DNA of 64,000 nucleotides from Gymnothorax reevesii. Its lineage: Eukaryota; Chordata; Actinopteri; Anguilliformes; Muraenidae. Under the pieces are notes generated by a model, which saw nothing but the letters and a program-made list of their open reading frames with translations, was not told the DNA's origin and searched no databases. Shown piece by piece: positions 18,999-31,663 of the stretch. The stretch spans positions 37,344,611 through 37,408,610 of the forward strand of contig CM056582.1 of NCBI GenBank assembly GCA_029721435.1, read 5' to 3'. The position numbers and the translations under genes are program-made. How positions within the stretch are numbered: the first letter of the stretch is position 1; the number at the start of each line of letters is the position of its first letter.

Positions 18999-21900
18999 AA
19001 ACAGCTGTCTACTTTTAAAATGCACACGCGTTAAAGTATTGTTAAGGGTCTCTTTAATCTTCTGAACCAAGGACTGACACCTTATCCATTCGATCACACA
19101 GTCAGTTTCCATGATGTCAGCTCCATAGAATTAAAAACAGTAAAATGGACGATGTCATGGAGTTGTGGGGATCTGAAGGGAGCTTAAAATGGCCACCCTT
19201 ATTGATAAGTAAGTATTCCTATTGTGACACCTGAAAGGGAAGATCATAGAATTCCACAAAGGTTGGCCAGAATATACAAGCAGCATAGGTAGTTTCACTC
19301 AAGTCTGCCCACTCTTTGATGCAATTGTCAGTGCCCTTTTACTACAGTGTTTGAATTCTACGGATAGCTTAAGGGAGTGTCAGCAGACTTTTATAATACT
19401 ATCTTGTATTCACTATTGACACAATAGGGACTTTAAGCAAGGGCGGATTTTGCGACGGCTACGGCACCCGGATATAGATCTGCACTCCGCTGATCAAGAC
19501 TGAAGCCGTTGTGCCGGCGTTCTTTGCCGTAGCAGGCTGATCTACCATGGGGAAAGAACCAATCTCACGTGGCCACTACAACGCTTGGTTCAGGAGATTG
19601 AAAATGTTTTCTATAATTGATTGTGACACACTAAACATTATGTGTTTCTGTGGACTTTTCACACAGACACAGGATACTGTGTAAATTTCGCTGAGTAAAA
19701 CCATAGTGAACAATTTTCTGCTGCAGGCTATATTCTCCCCTCATCCCAGCATGGCATACGGTACTTAATTTCTCTACCCTGTAAACATCTATATTTACTC
19801 ACATGTACATTAGTCTTTCTTCTACTGCTGTGCATGAAAAGTACACATATGATTTATATAAATGCACACTCCCATGCACTTTACCATTCATTTACACTCT
19901 GATTAGATGTGTGCTTTAATTGTCAAACTTTACGTCTTTTTAAAATTGAATTGTTCAAAGTAAAGTTTATTAAAAAGATGCACATTTCTTTTGGTTATGC
20001 TCTGTTCCTGTACTTGGCATAATGACAATAAATTTGAATATTGTAATCAAATATTAACTGTTTCCCATTTCCCCTAAATCTATGACATCTATTCCTTTTG
20101 CCAGTGGGAGCAGGACGAATGAGCACTCACACTGAATTAACTACTTTGCTGACAAACCCTGATTAAAATCCACTGTTGTTTAAAGTCTCTGCTGGATTTG
20201 ACAGTGACAGCACCAGCACTTGAGACACTTTTTTCCAGGTGCCATAGGCATTGCAAAATCTGCCATTGTTGCTGGTCCAGATGAAATGCACAATTCCAAC
20301 CACGAAGGGACTCGAACCCTCAGTCTTCTGATCCGAAGTCAGACGCCTTATCCATTAGGCCACGTGGTCATTGCATGACAAGGCTGACTCCGAACAGTGA
20401 GCTGTGAGAACTGACAGCGGTTGATCAGTGCCATGTCAAATAACCGCTGTCATGTTGAGTTAAACAGCCCTGTCATTGAAAAACTCTCATGCTCAATCAC
20501 TCTCCAGATCCAAACTCAGGTGTTTCGACCGTATGGTCAGGCTGAGCAATGTTAGCCCCTTGACTGAAGTTTGGTGAGTTTTTTTCTCAGATTTCAGTGT
20601 TAGTAACACCAGCAAGATGATATGAAAAAACACCACCATCACACAACTATGCAAAGACTCAAGTCCTCAATCTTTTGATCCGGAGTCAGAAAGCTCCTCC
20701 ATTAGGTGTCCTTTCATATTAGGTGACATCATTGGGGTTGACTTATGTTATTCCCTTAAACAAAGCCTTGTGAGTGTTAGTTTCAAGTTTCTGTTGCAGA
20801 AACTGTGACCAAGTCGTGTTAACAAGTACCAGCTTAAAAGAAAGTTTTTGCCCGAGAAACAGCTGGCAAGTGACATTAAAAAGCACCAGCACTAAACAAC
20901 CATGAATGGTCTCCAACTGTCAGTCTTAATACTTGAGTCAACTAAATTATCCAATATTTGCCTGATGTATTAGTTCACATGGTCAGGTTGAGTTTTGCTT
21001 GTCCCTTGACAGTGGTTTTGTGAGTTTTGTCAAGGTTCTTTCTAAAACCGCAGCCAGATAACATGAAAAACCACGACCAGAAGACACTTATGAAGGGACT
21101 CAGATCCTCAATGTTCTGGCTCAAAGTCAGAAACCTCACCAATTAGTTTGCTTTCATACATTACTACTACTATGTTACATTCAAAAGCTCTGTTATTGAA
21201 CAAGGTATGCTCAATTACCTTATCCAAAATCAGGTGCCCTGTGTATCGGACCGTAAAAAACAGCTTGCAAGTGATATAAACACAAGTGTCAAACAAGCAA
21301 GAAGGGACTACAGTCCTTCGTCTTCAGATCCGTAGTCAGGAATTTCTCCATTAGGGGCCCTTCATATTAGGTAACATCATATGACTGAATTGCTTTATTG
21401 TCATGAAGAAAAGGTTCCAAGTTCTTTAACTGGTTTCTTTTGACGAAACAGCTACCAGTTCATATTAACAAGCACCAACTTTAAAGAAAGTTTTTATGTA
21501 GGAAATACCGCAAGATACATTAACAAGCACCCCCATGAAACACCCTTGAAGGTTCTCCAACAATCAATCCGAAGATCAGGGCCATGTTGGAATAGTGTTT
21601 TTTGTCACGGAAAGTGGCTAACTTCTAGAAAATGAGCTGGAAGTGTATACACGGCAGCCATGAGAAGTGTATTCCAGTTTTGTAAATGTAAAGAAAAGGT
21701 GCTTCAATGCTTCCTAACGTATCACCTTTGACATAGGGTACACGAAACCATTCTTCATAAAAACAAAGGTGATAACGCCATCCAGCCATTCAGTGTGGCT
21801 GAACCATTTAAAGTGACGACCATCCATACGGGCAATCACAAAAAACAAAGGAACGTGATGGGCAAGAATGGCATGATCAAGTTGGCCAGTAAATGCATTG

Positions 21901-22164
21901 GATTGTCGTAGCAGCACGGTTGTCTTCCTTAGCCGTTTTGAATTCCCCTTTACACCTCTCCTTTACCTCATGACATTATCCAATTGTGGTTGAAGAAACG
22001 TTTATGGACATTAGAGCATATGACGTCATTTTTTGTCTATTCAAATTCTGCAGCAAAGTTATATAACTTATCCTTTATATGCCATATGATTAGGTCACAC
22101 GGTCAGGTTGAATTATACTAGTCCTTTAATTGAAGCCTCATGTTTTTTCAGGTTAATTTTTAAG
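18999..22164 (+). repeat. Array unit 7 (class B)
   Basis: Class B. T at 19854, which changes the TATA-like box, recurs only in unit 11 at 32519. It shares gcccgag with units 11, 13 and 18, and caccaattag with units 11 and 13. The tRNA gene is canonical. Confidence 0.97.
20297..20369 (-). tRNA. tRNA-Arg (anticodon UCG), canonical
   Basis: All stems pair, the A and B boxes match consensus and the discriminator is G. It differs from units 1 and 3 only at variable-loop position 44 (A instead of C). Identical to units 11 and 18. Confidence 0.96.
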
Positions 22165-25100
22165 AAACAGCTGTCTACTTTTAAAATGCACACGCGTTAA
22201 AGTATTGTTAAGGGTCTCTTTAATCTTCTGAACCAAGGACTGACACCTTATCCATTCGATCACACAGTCAGTTTCCATGATGTCAGCTCCATAGAATTAA
22301 AAACAGTAAAATGGACGATGTCATGGAGTTGTGGGGATCTGAAGGGAGCTTAAAATGGCCACCCTTATTGATAAGTAAGTATTCCTATTGTGACACCTGA
22401 AAGGGAAGATCATAGAATTCCACAAAGGTTGGCCAGAATATACAAGCAGCATAGGTAGTTTCACTCAAGTCTGCCCACTCTTTGATGCAATTGTCAGTGC
22501 CCTTTTACTACAGTGTTTGAATTCTATGGATAGCTTAAGGGAGTGTCAGCAGACTTTTATAATACTATCTTGTATTCACTATTGACACAATAGGGACTTT
22601 AAGCAAGGGCGGATTTTGCGACGGCTACGGAACCCGGATATAGATCTGCACTCCGCTGATCGAGACTGAAGCCGTTGTGCCGGCGTTCTTTGCCGTAGCA
22701 GGCTGATCTACCATGGGGAAAGAACCAATCTCATGTGGCCACTACAACGCTTGGTTCAGGAGATTGAAAATGTTTTCTATCATTGATTGTGACACACAAA
22801 ACATTATGTGTTTCAGTGGACTTTTCACACAGACACAGGATACTGTGTAAATTTCGCTGAGTAAAACCATAGTGAACGATTTTCTGCTGCAGGCTTTATT
22901 CTCCCCTCATCCCAGCATGGCATACGGTACTTAATTTCTCTACCCTGTAAACATCTATATTTACTCACATGTACATTAGTCTTTCTTCTACTGCTGTGCA
23001 TGAAAAGTACACATATGATGTATATAAATGCACACTCCCATGCACTTTACCATTCATTTACACTCTGATTAGATGTGTGCTTTAATTGTCAAACTTTACG
23101 TCTTTTTAAAATTGAATTGCTCAAAGTAAAGTTTATTAAAAAGATGCACATTTCTTTTGGTTATGCTCTGTTCCTGTACTTGGCATAATGACAACAAATT
23201 TGAATATTGTAATCAAATATTAACTGTTTCCCATTTCCCCTAAATCTATGACATCTACTCCTTTTGCCAGTGGGAGCAGGACAAATGAGCACTCACACTG
23301 AATTAACTACTTTGCTGACAAACCCCGAGTAAAATCCACTGTAGTTTAAAGTCTCTGCTGGATTTGACAGTGACAGCACCAGCACTTGAGACACTTTTTT
23401 TCCAGGTGCCATAGGCATTGCAAAATCTGCCATTGTTGCTGGTCCAGATGAAATGCACAATTCCAACCACGAAGGGACTCGAACCCTCAGTCTTCTGATC
23501 TGAAGTTAGACACCTTATCCATTAGGCCACGTGGTCATTGCATGACAAGGCTGACTCCGAACAGTGAGCTGTGAGAATTGACAGCGGTTGATCAGTGCCA
23601 TGTCAAATAACCGCTGTCATGTTGAGTTAAACAGCCCTGTCATTGAAAAACTCTCATGCTCAATCACTCTCCAGATCCAAACTCAGGTGTTTCGACCGTA
23701 TGGTCAGGCTGAGCAATGTTAGCCCCTTGACTGAAGTTTGGTGAGTTTTTTTCTCAGATTTCAGTGTTAGTAACACCAGCAAGATGATATGAAAAAACAC
23801 CACCATCACACAACTATGCAAAGACTCAAGTCCTCAATCTTTTGATCCGGAGTCAGAAAGCTCCTCCATTAGGTGTCCTTTCATATTAGGTGACATCATT
23901 GGGGTTGACTTATGTTATTCCCTTAAACAAAGCCTTGTGAGTGTTAGTTTCAAGTTTCTGTTGCAGAAACTGTGACCAAGTCGTGTTAACAAGTACCAGC
24001 TTAAAAGAAAGTTTTTGTCTGAGAAACAGCTGGCAAGTGACATTAAAAAGCACCAGCACTAAACAACCATGAATGGTCTCCAACTGTCAGTCTTAATACT
24101 AGAGTGAACTAAATTATCCAATATTTGCCTGATGTATTAGTTCACATGGTCAGGTTGAGTTTTGCTTGTCCCTTGACAGTGGTTTTGTGAGTTTTGTCAA
24201 GGTTCTTTCTAAAACCGCAGCCAGATAACATGAAAAACCACGACCAGAAGACACTTATGAAGGGACTCAGATCCTCAATGTTCTGGCTCAAAGTCAGAAA
24301 CCTCACCTATTAGTTTGCTTTCATACATTACTACTACTATGTTACATTCAAAAGCTCTGTTATTGAACAAGGTATGCTCAATTACCTTATCCAAAATCAG
24401 GTGCCCTGTGTATCGGACCGTAAAAAACAGCTTGCAAGTGATATAAACACAAGTGTCAAACAAGCAAGAAGGGACTACAGTCCTTCGTCTTCAGATCCGT
24501 AGTCAGGAATTTCTCCATTAGGGGCCCTTCATATTAGGTAACATCATATGACTGAATTGCTTTATTGTCATGAAGAAAAGGTTCCAAGTTCTTTAACTGG
24601 TTTCTTCTGACGAAACAGCTACCAGTTCATATTAACAAGCACCAACTTTAAAGAAAGTTTTTATGTAGGAAATACCGCAAGATACATTAACAAGCACCCC
24701 CATGAAACACCCTTGAAGGTTCTCCAACAATCAATCCGAAGATCAGGGCCATGTTGGAATAGTGTTTTTTGTCACGGAAAGTGGCTAACTTCTAGAAAAT
24801 GAGCTGGAAGTGTATACACGGCAGCCATGAGAAGTGTATTCCAGTTTTGTAAATGTAAAGAAAAGGTGCTTCAATGCTTCCTAACGTATCACCTTTGACA
24901 TAGGGTACACGAAACCATTCTTCATAAAAACAAAGGTGATAACGCCATCCAGCCATTCAGTGTGGCTGAACCATTTAAAGTGACGACCATCCATACGGGC
25001 AATCACAAAAAACAAAGGAACGTGATGGGCAAGAATGGCATGATCAAGTTGGCCAGTAAATGCATTGGATTGTCGTAGCAGCACGGTTGTCTTCCTTAGC

Positions 25101-25331
25101 CGTTTTGAATTCCCCTTTACACCTCTCCTTTACCTCATGACATTATCCAATTGTGGTTGAAGAAACGTTTATGGACATTAGAGCATATGACGTCATTTTT
25201 TGTCTATTCAAATTCTGCAGCAAAGTTATATAACTTATCCTTTATATGTCATATGATTAGGTCACACGGTCAGGTTGAATTATACTAGTCCTTTAATTGA
25301 AGCCTCATGTTTTTTCAGGTTAATTTTTAAG
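22165..25331 (+). repeat. Array unit 8 (class A, UCA tRNA)
   Basis: Class A with the extra T. The allele T at 25249 near its 3' end is also present at the end of unit 11 (34747) and of unit 2, which helps place the exchange that shortened the duplicated block. Confidence 0.97.
23464..23536 (-). tRNA. tRNA-Arg-derived gene with anticodon UCA
   Basis: Carries T25, A30 and A36 as in units 4 and 5; A and B boxes are intact. The anticodon reads UGA and the anticodon stem has an A30:C40 mismatch, so it is a suppressor-like gene or a pseudogene. Confidence 0.85.
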
Positions 25332-28300
25332 AAACAGCTGTCTACTTTTAAAATGCACACGCGTTAAAGTATTGTTAAGGGTCTCTTTAATCTTCTGAAC
25401 CAAGGACTGACACCTTATCCATTCGATCACACAGTCAGTTTCCATGATGTCAGCTCCATAGAATTAAAAACAGTAAAATGGACGATGTCATGGAGTTGTG
25501 GGGATCTGAAGGGAGCTTAAAATGGCCACCCTTATTGATAAGAAAGTATTCCTATTGTGACACCTGAAAGGGAAGATCATAGAATTCCACAAAGGTTGGC
25601 CAGTATATACAAGCAGCATAGGTAGTTTCACTCAAGTCTGCCCACTCTTTGATGCAATTGTCAGTGCCCTTTTACTACAGTGTTTGAATTCTATGGATAG
25701 CTTAAGGGAGTGTCAGCAGACTTTTATAATACTATCTTGTATTCACTATTGACACAATAGGGACTTTAAGCAAGGGCGGATTTTGCGACGGCTACGGAAC
25801 CTGGATATAGATCTGCACTCCGCTGATCGAGACTGAAGCCGTTGTGCCGGCGTTCTTTGCCGTAGCAGGCTGATCTACCATGGGGAAAGAACCAATCTCA
25901 TGTGGCCACTACAACGCTTGGTTCAGGAGATTGAAAATGTTTTCTATCATTGATTGTGACACACAAAACATTATGTGTTTCAGTGGACTTTTCACACAGA
26001 CACAGGATACTGTGTAAATTTCGCTGAGTAAAACCATAGTGAACAATTTTCTGCTGCAGGCTATATTCTCCCCTCATCCCAGCATGGCAGACGGTACTTA
26101 ATTTCTCTACTCTGTAAACATCTATATTTACTCACATGTACATTAGTCTTTCTTCTACTGCTGTGCATGAAAAGTACACATATGATGTATATAAATGCAC
26201 ACTCCCATGCACTTTACCATTCATTTACACTCTGATTAGATGTGTGCTTTAATTGTCAAACTTTACGTCTTTTTAAAATTGAATTGCTCAAAGTAAAGTT
26301 TATTAAAAAGATGCACATTTCTTTTGGTTATGCTCTGTTCCTGTACTTGGCATAATGACAACAAATTTGAATATTGTAATCAAATATTAACTGTTTCCCA
26401 TTTCCCCTAAATCTATGACATCTACTCCTTTTGCCAGTGGGAGCAGGACGAATGAGCACTCACACTGAATTAACTACTTTGCTGACAAACCCCGATTAAA
26501 ATCCACTGTTGTTTAAAGTCTCTGCTGGATTTGACAGTGACAGCACCAGCACTTGAGACACTTTTTTCCAGGTGCCATAGGCATTGCAAAATCTGCCATT
26601 GTTGCTGGTCCAGATGAAATGCACAATTCCAACCACGAAGGGACTCGAACCCTCAGTCGTCTGATCCAAAGTCAGACGCCTTATCCATTAGGCCACGTGG
26701 TCATTGCATGACAAGGCTGACTCCGAACAGTGAGCTGTGAGAACTGACAGCGGTTGATCAGTGCCATGTCAAATAACCGCTGTCATGTTGAGTTAAACAG
26801 CCCTGTCATTGAAAAACTCTCATGCTCAATCACTCTCCAGATCCAAACTCAGGTGTTTCGACCGTATGGTCAGGCTGAGCAATGTTAGCCCCTTGACTGA
26901 AGTTTGGTGAGTTTTTTTCTCAGATTTCAGTGTTAGTAACACCAGCAAGATGATATGAAAAAACACCACCATCACACAACTATGCAAAGACTCAAGTCCT
27001 CAATCTTTTGATCCGGAGTCAGAAAGCTCCTCCATTAGGTGTCCTTTCATATTAGGTGACATCATTGGGGTTGACTTATGTTATTCCCTTAAACAAAGCC
27101 TTGTGAGTGTTAGTTTCAAGTTTCTGTTGCAGAAACTCTGACCAAGTCGTGTTAACAAGTACCAGCTTAAAAGAAAGTTTTTGTCTGAGAAACAGCTGGC
27201 AAGTGACATTAAAAAGCACCAGCACTAAACAACCATGAATGGTCTCCAACTGTCAGTCTTAATACTAGAGTGAACTAAATTATCCAATATTTGCCTGATG
27301 TATTAGTTCACATGGTCAGGTTGAGTTTTGCTTGTCCCTTGACAGTGGTTTTGTGAGTTTTGTCAAGGTTCTTTCTAAAACCGCAGCCAGATAACATGAA
27401 AAACCACGACCAGAAGACACTTATGAAGGGACTCAGATCCTCAATGTTCTGGCTCAAAGTCAGAAACCTCACCTATTAGTTTGCTTTCATACATTACTAC
27501 TACTATGTTACATTCAAAAGCTCTGTTATTGAACAAGGTATGCTCAATTACCTTATCCAAAATCAGGTGCCCTGTGTATCGGACCGTAAAAAACAGCTTG
27601 CAAGTGATATAAACACAAGTGTCAAACAAGCAAGAAGGGACTACAGTCCTTCGTCTTCAGATCCGTAGTCAGGAATTTCTCCATTAGGGGCCCTTCATAT
27701 TAGGTAACATCATATGACTGAATTGCTTTATTGTCATGAAGAAAAGGTTCCAAGTTCTTTAACTGGTTTCTTTTGACGAAACAGCTACCAGTTCATATTA
27801 ACAAGCACCAACTTTAAAGAAAGTTTTTATGTAGGAAATACCACAAGATACATTAACAAGCACCCCCATGAAACACCCTTGAAGGTTCTCCAACAATCAA
27901 TCCGAAGATCAGGGCCATGTTGGAATAGTGTTTTTTGTCACGGAAAGTGGCTAACTTCTAGAAAATGAGCTGGAAGTGTATACACGGCAGCCATGAGAAG
28001 TGTATTCCAGTTTTGTAAATGTAAAGAAAAGGTGCTTCAATGCTTCCTAACGTATCACCTTTGACATAGGGTACACGAAACCATTCTTCATAAAAACAAA
28101 GGTGATAACGCCATCCAGCCATTCAGTGTGGCTGAACCATTTAAAGTGACGACCATCCATACGGGCAATCACAAAAAACAAAGGAACGTGATGGGCAAGA
28201 ATGGCATGATCAAGTTGGCCAGTAAATGCATTGGATTGTCGTAGCAGCACGGTTGTCTTCCTTAGCCGTTTTGAATTCCCCTTTACACCTCTCCTTTACC

Positions 28301-28497
28301 TCATGACATTATCCAATTGTGGTTGAAGAAACGTTTATGGACATTAGAGCATATGACGTCATTTTTTGTCTATTCAAATTCTGCAGCAAAGTTATATAAC
28401 TTATCCTTTATATGCCATATGATTAGGTCACACGGTCAGGTTGAATTATACTAGTCCTTTAATTGAAGCCTCATGTTTTTTCAGGTTAATTTTTAAG
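25332..28497 (+). repeat. Array unit 9 (duplication-junction chimera, UUG tRNA)
   Basis: The 5' part, through the tRNA, matches unit 12 (aacctgg, T at 26111, anticodon UUG). The 3' part matches unit 5 (C at 27138, A at 27843). The junction of the 12,665-bp tandem duplication therefore lies between about 26,670 and 27,138. Confidence 0.97.
26630..26702 (-). tRNA. tRNA-Arg-derived gene with anticodon UUG (glutamine anticodon)
   Basis: Every stem, the A and B boxes and the discriminator are canonical. The only functional change is C35 to T (plus-strand A at 26668), so the anticodon is UUG, which reads CAA glutamine codons. The body stays arginine type with C44 as in units 1 and 3. Arginyl-tRNA synthetase relies strongly on C35, so arginine charging should be poor. 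The product would be mischarged, uncharged or unused. Confidence 0.88.
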
Positions 28498-31400
28498 AAA
28501 CAGCTGTCTACTTTTAAAATGCACACGCGTTAAAGTATTGTTAAGGGTCTCTTTAATCTTCTGAACCAAGGACTGACACCTTATCCATTCGATCACACAG
28601 TCAGTTTCCATGATGTCAGCTCCATAGAATTAAAAACAGTAAAATGGACGATGTCATGGAGTTGTGGGGATCTGAAGGGAGCTTAAAATGGCCACCCTTA
28701 TTGATAAGTAAGTATTCCTATTGTGACACCTGAAAGGGAAGATCATAGAATTCCACAAAGGTTGGCCAGTATATACAAGCAGCATAGGTAGTTTCACTCA
28801 AGTCTGCCCACTCTTTGATGCAATTGTCAGTGCCCTTTTACTACAGTGTTTGAATTCTACGGATAGCTTAAGGGAGTGTCAGCAGACTTTTATAATACTA
28901 TCTTGTATTCACTATTGACACAATAGGGACTTTAAGCAAGGGCGGATTTTGCGACGGCTACGGCACCCGGATATAGATCTGCACTCCGCTGATCAAGACT
29001 GAAGCCGTTGTGCCGGCGTTCTTTGCCGTAGCAGGCTGATCTACCATGGGGAAAGAACCAATCTCACGTGGCCACTACAACGCTTGGTTCAGGAGATTGA
29101 AAATGTTTTCTATAATTGATTGTGACACACTAAACATTATGTGTTTCTGTGGACTTTTCACACAGACACAGGATACTGTGTAAATTTCGCTGAGTAAAAC
29201 CATAGTGAACAATTTTCTGCTGCAGGCTATATTCTCCCCTCATCCCAGCATGGCATACGGTACTTAATTTCTCTACCCTGTAAACATCTATATTTACTCA
29301 CATGTACATTAGTCTTTCTTCTACTGCTGTGCATGAAAAGTACACATATGATGTATATAAATGCACACTCCCATGCACTTTACCATTCATTTACACTCTG
29401 ATTAGATGTGTGCTTTAATTGTCAAACTTTACGTCTTTTTAAAATTGAATTGTTCAAAGTAAAGTTTATTAAAAAGATGCACATTTCTTTTGGTTATGCT
29501 CTGTTCCTGTACTTGGCATAATGACAACAAATTTGAATATTGTAATCAAATATTAACTGTTTCCCATTTCCCCTAAATCTATGACATCTACTCCTTTTGC
29601 CAGTGGGAGCAGGACGAATGAGCACTCACACTGAATTAACTACTTTGCTGACAAACCCCGATTAAAATCCACTGTTGTTTAAAGTCTCTGCTGGATTTGA
29701 CAGTGACAGCACCAGCACTTGAGACACTTTTTTCCAGGTGCCATAGGCATTGCAAAATCTGCCATTGTTGCTGGTCCAGATGAAATGCACAATTCCAACT
29801 ACGAAGGGACTCGAACCCTCAGTCTTCTGATCCGAAGTCAGACGCCTTATCCATTAGGCCACGTGGTCATTGCATGACAAGGCTGACTCCGAACAGTGAG
29901 CTGTGAGAACTGACAGCGGTTGATCAGTGCCATGTCAAATAACCGCTGTCATGTTGAGTTAAACAGCCCTGTCATTGAAAAACTCTCATGCTCAATCACT
30001 CTCCAGATCCAAACTCAGGTGTTTCGACCGTATGGTCAGGCTGAGCAATGTTAGCCCCTTGACTGAAGTTTGGTGAGTTTTTTTCTCAGATTTCAGTGTT
30101 AGTAACACCAGCAAGATGATATGAAAAAACACCACCATCACACAACTATGCAAAGACTCAAGTCCTCAATCTTTTGATCCGGAGTCAGAAAGCTCCTCCA
30201 TTAGGTGTCCTTTCATATTAGGTGACATCATTGGGGTTGACTTATGTTATTCCCTTAAACAAAGCCTTGTGAGTGTTAGTTTCAAGTTTCTGTTGCAGAA
30301 ACTGTGACCAAGTCGTGTTAACAAGTACCAGCTTAAAAGAAAGTTTTTGTCTGAGAAACAGCTGGCAAGTGACATTAAAAAGCACCAGCACTAAACAACC
30401 ATGAATGGTCTCCAACTGTCAGTCTTAATACTTGAGTCAACTAAATTATCCAATATTTGCCTGATGTATTAGTTCACATGGTCAGGTTGAGTTTTGCTTG
30501 TCCCTTGACAGTGGTTTTGTGAGTTTTGTCAAGGTTCTTTCTAAAACCGCAGCCAGATAACATGAAAAACCACGACCAGAAGACACTTATGAAGGGACTC
30601 AGATCCTCAATGTTCTGGCTCAAAGTCAGAAACCTCACCTATTAGTTTGCTTTCATACATTACTACTACTATGTTACATTCAAAAGCTCTGTTATTGAAC
30701 AAGGTATGCTCAATTACCTTATCCAAAATCAGGTGCCCTGTGTATCGGACCGTAAAAAACAGCTTGCAAGTGATATAAACACAAGTGTCAAACAAGCAAG
30801 AAGGGACTACAGTCCTTCGTCTTCATATCCGTAGTCAGGAATTTCTCCATTAGGGGCCCTTCATATTAGGTAACATCATATGACTGAATTGCTTTATTGT
30901 CATGAAGAAAAGGTTCCAAGTTCTTTAACTGGTTTCTTTTGACGAAACAGCTACCAGTTCATATTAACAAGCACCAACTTTAAAGAAAGTTTTTATGTAG
31001 GAAATACCGCAAGATACATTAACAAGCACCCCCATGAAACACCCTTGAAGGTTCTCCAACAATCAATCCGAAGATCAGGGCCATGTTGGAATAGTGTTTT
31101 TTGTCACGGAAAGTGGCTAACTTCTAGAAAATGAGCTGGAAGTGTATACACGGCAGCCATGAGAAGTGTATTCCAGTTTTGTAAATGTAAAGAAAAGGTG
31201 CTTCAATGCTTCCTAACGTATCACCTTTGACATAGGGTACTCGAAACCATTCTTCATAAAAACAAAGGTGATAACGCCATCCAGCCATTCAGTGTGGCTG
31301 AACCATTTAAAGTGACGACCATCCATACGGGCAATCACAAAAAACAAAGGAACGTGATGGGCAAGAATGGCATGATCAAGTTGGCCAGTAAATGCATTGG

Positions 31401-31663
31401 ATTGTCGTAGCAGCACGGTTGTCTTCCTTAGCCGTTTTGAATTCCCCTTTACACCTCTCCTTTACCTCATGACATTATCCAATTGTGGTTGAAGAAACGT
31501 TTATGGACATTAGAGCATATGACGTCATTTTTTGTCTATTCAAATTCTGCAGCAAAGTTATATAACTTATCCTTTATATGCCATATGATTAGGTCACACG
31601 GTCAGGTTGAATTATACTAGTCCTTTAATTGAAGCCTCATGTTTTTTCAGGTTAATTTTTAAG
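28498..31663 (+). repeat. Array unit 10 (class B, duplicate of unit 6)
   Basis: Carries the three private unit 6 alleles at 29800, 30826 and 31241, each exactly 12,665 bp from its partner. Confidence 0.97.
29796..29868 (-). tRNA. tRNA-Arg (UCG) with acceptor-stem mismatch
   Basis: Identical to the unit 6 copy, including A69 (plus-strand T at 29800) opposite C4. This is duplication evidence, not an independent mutation. Confidence 0.88.
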
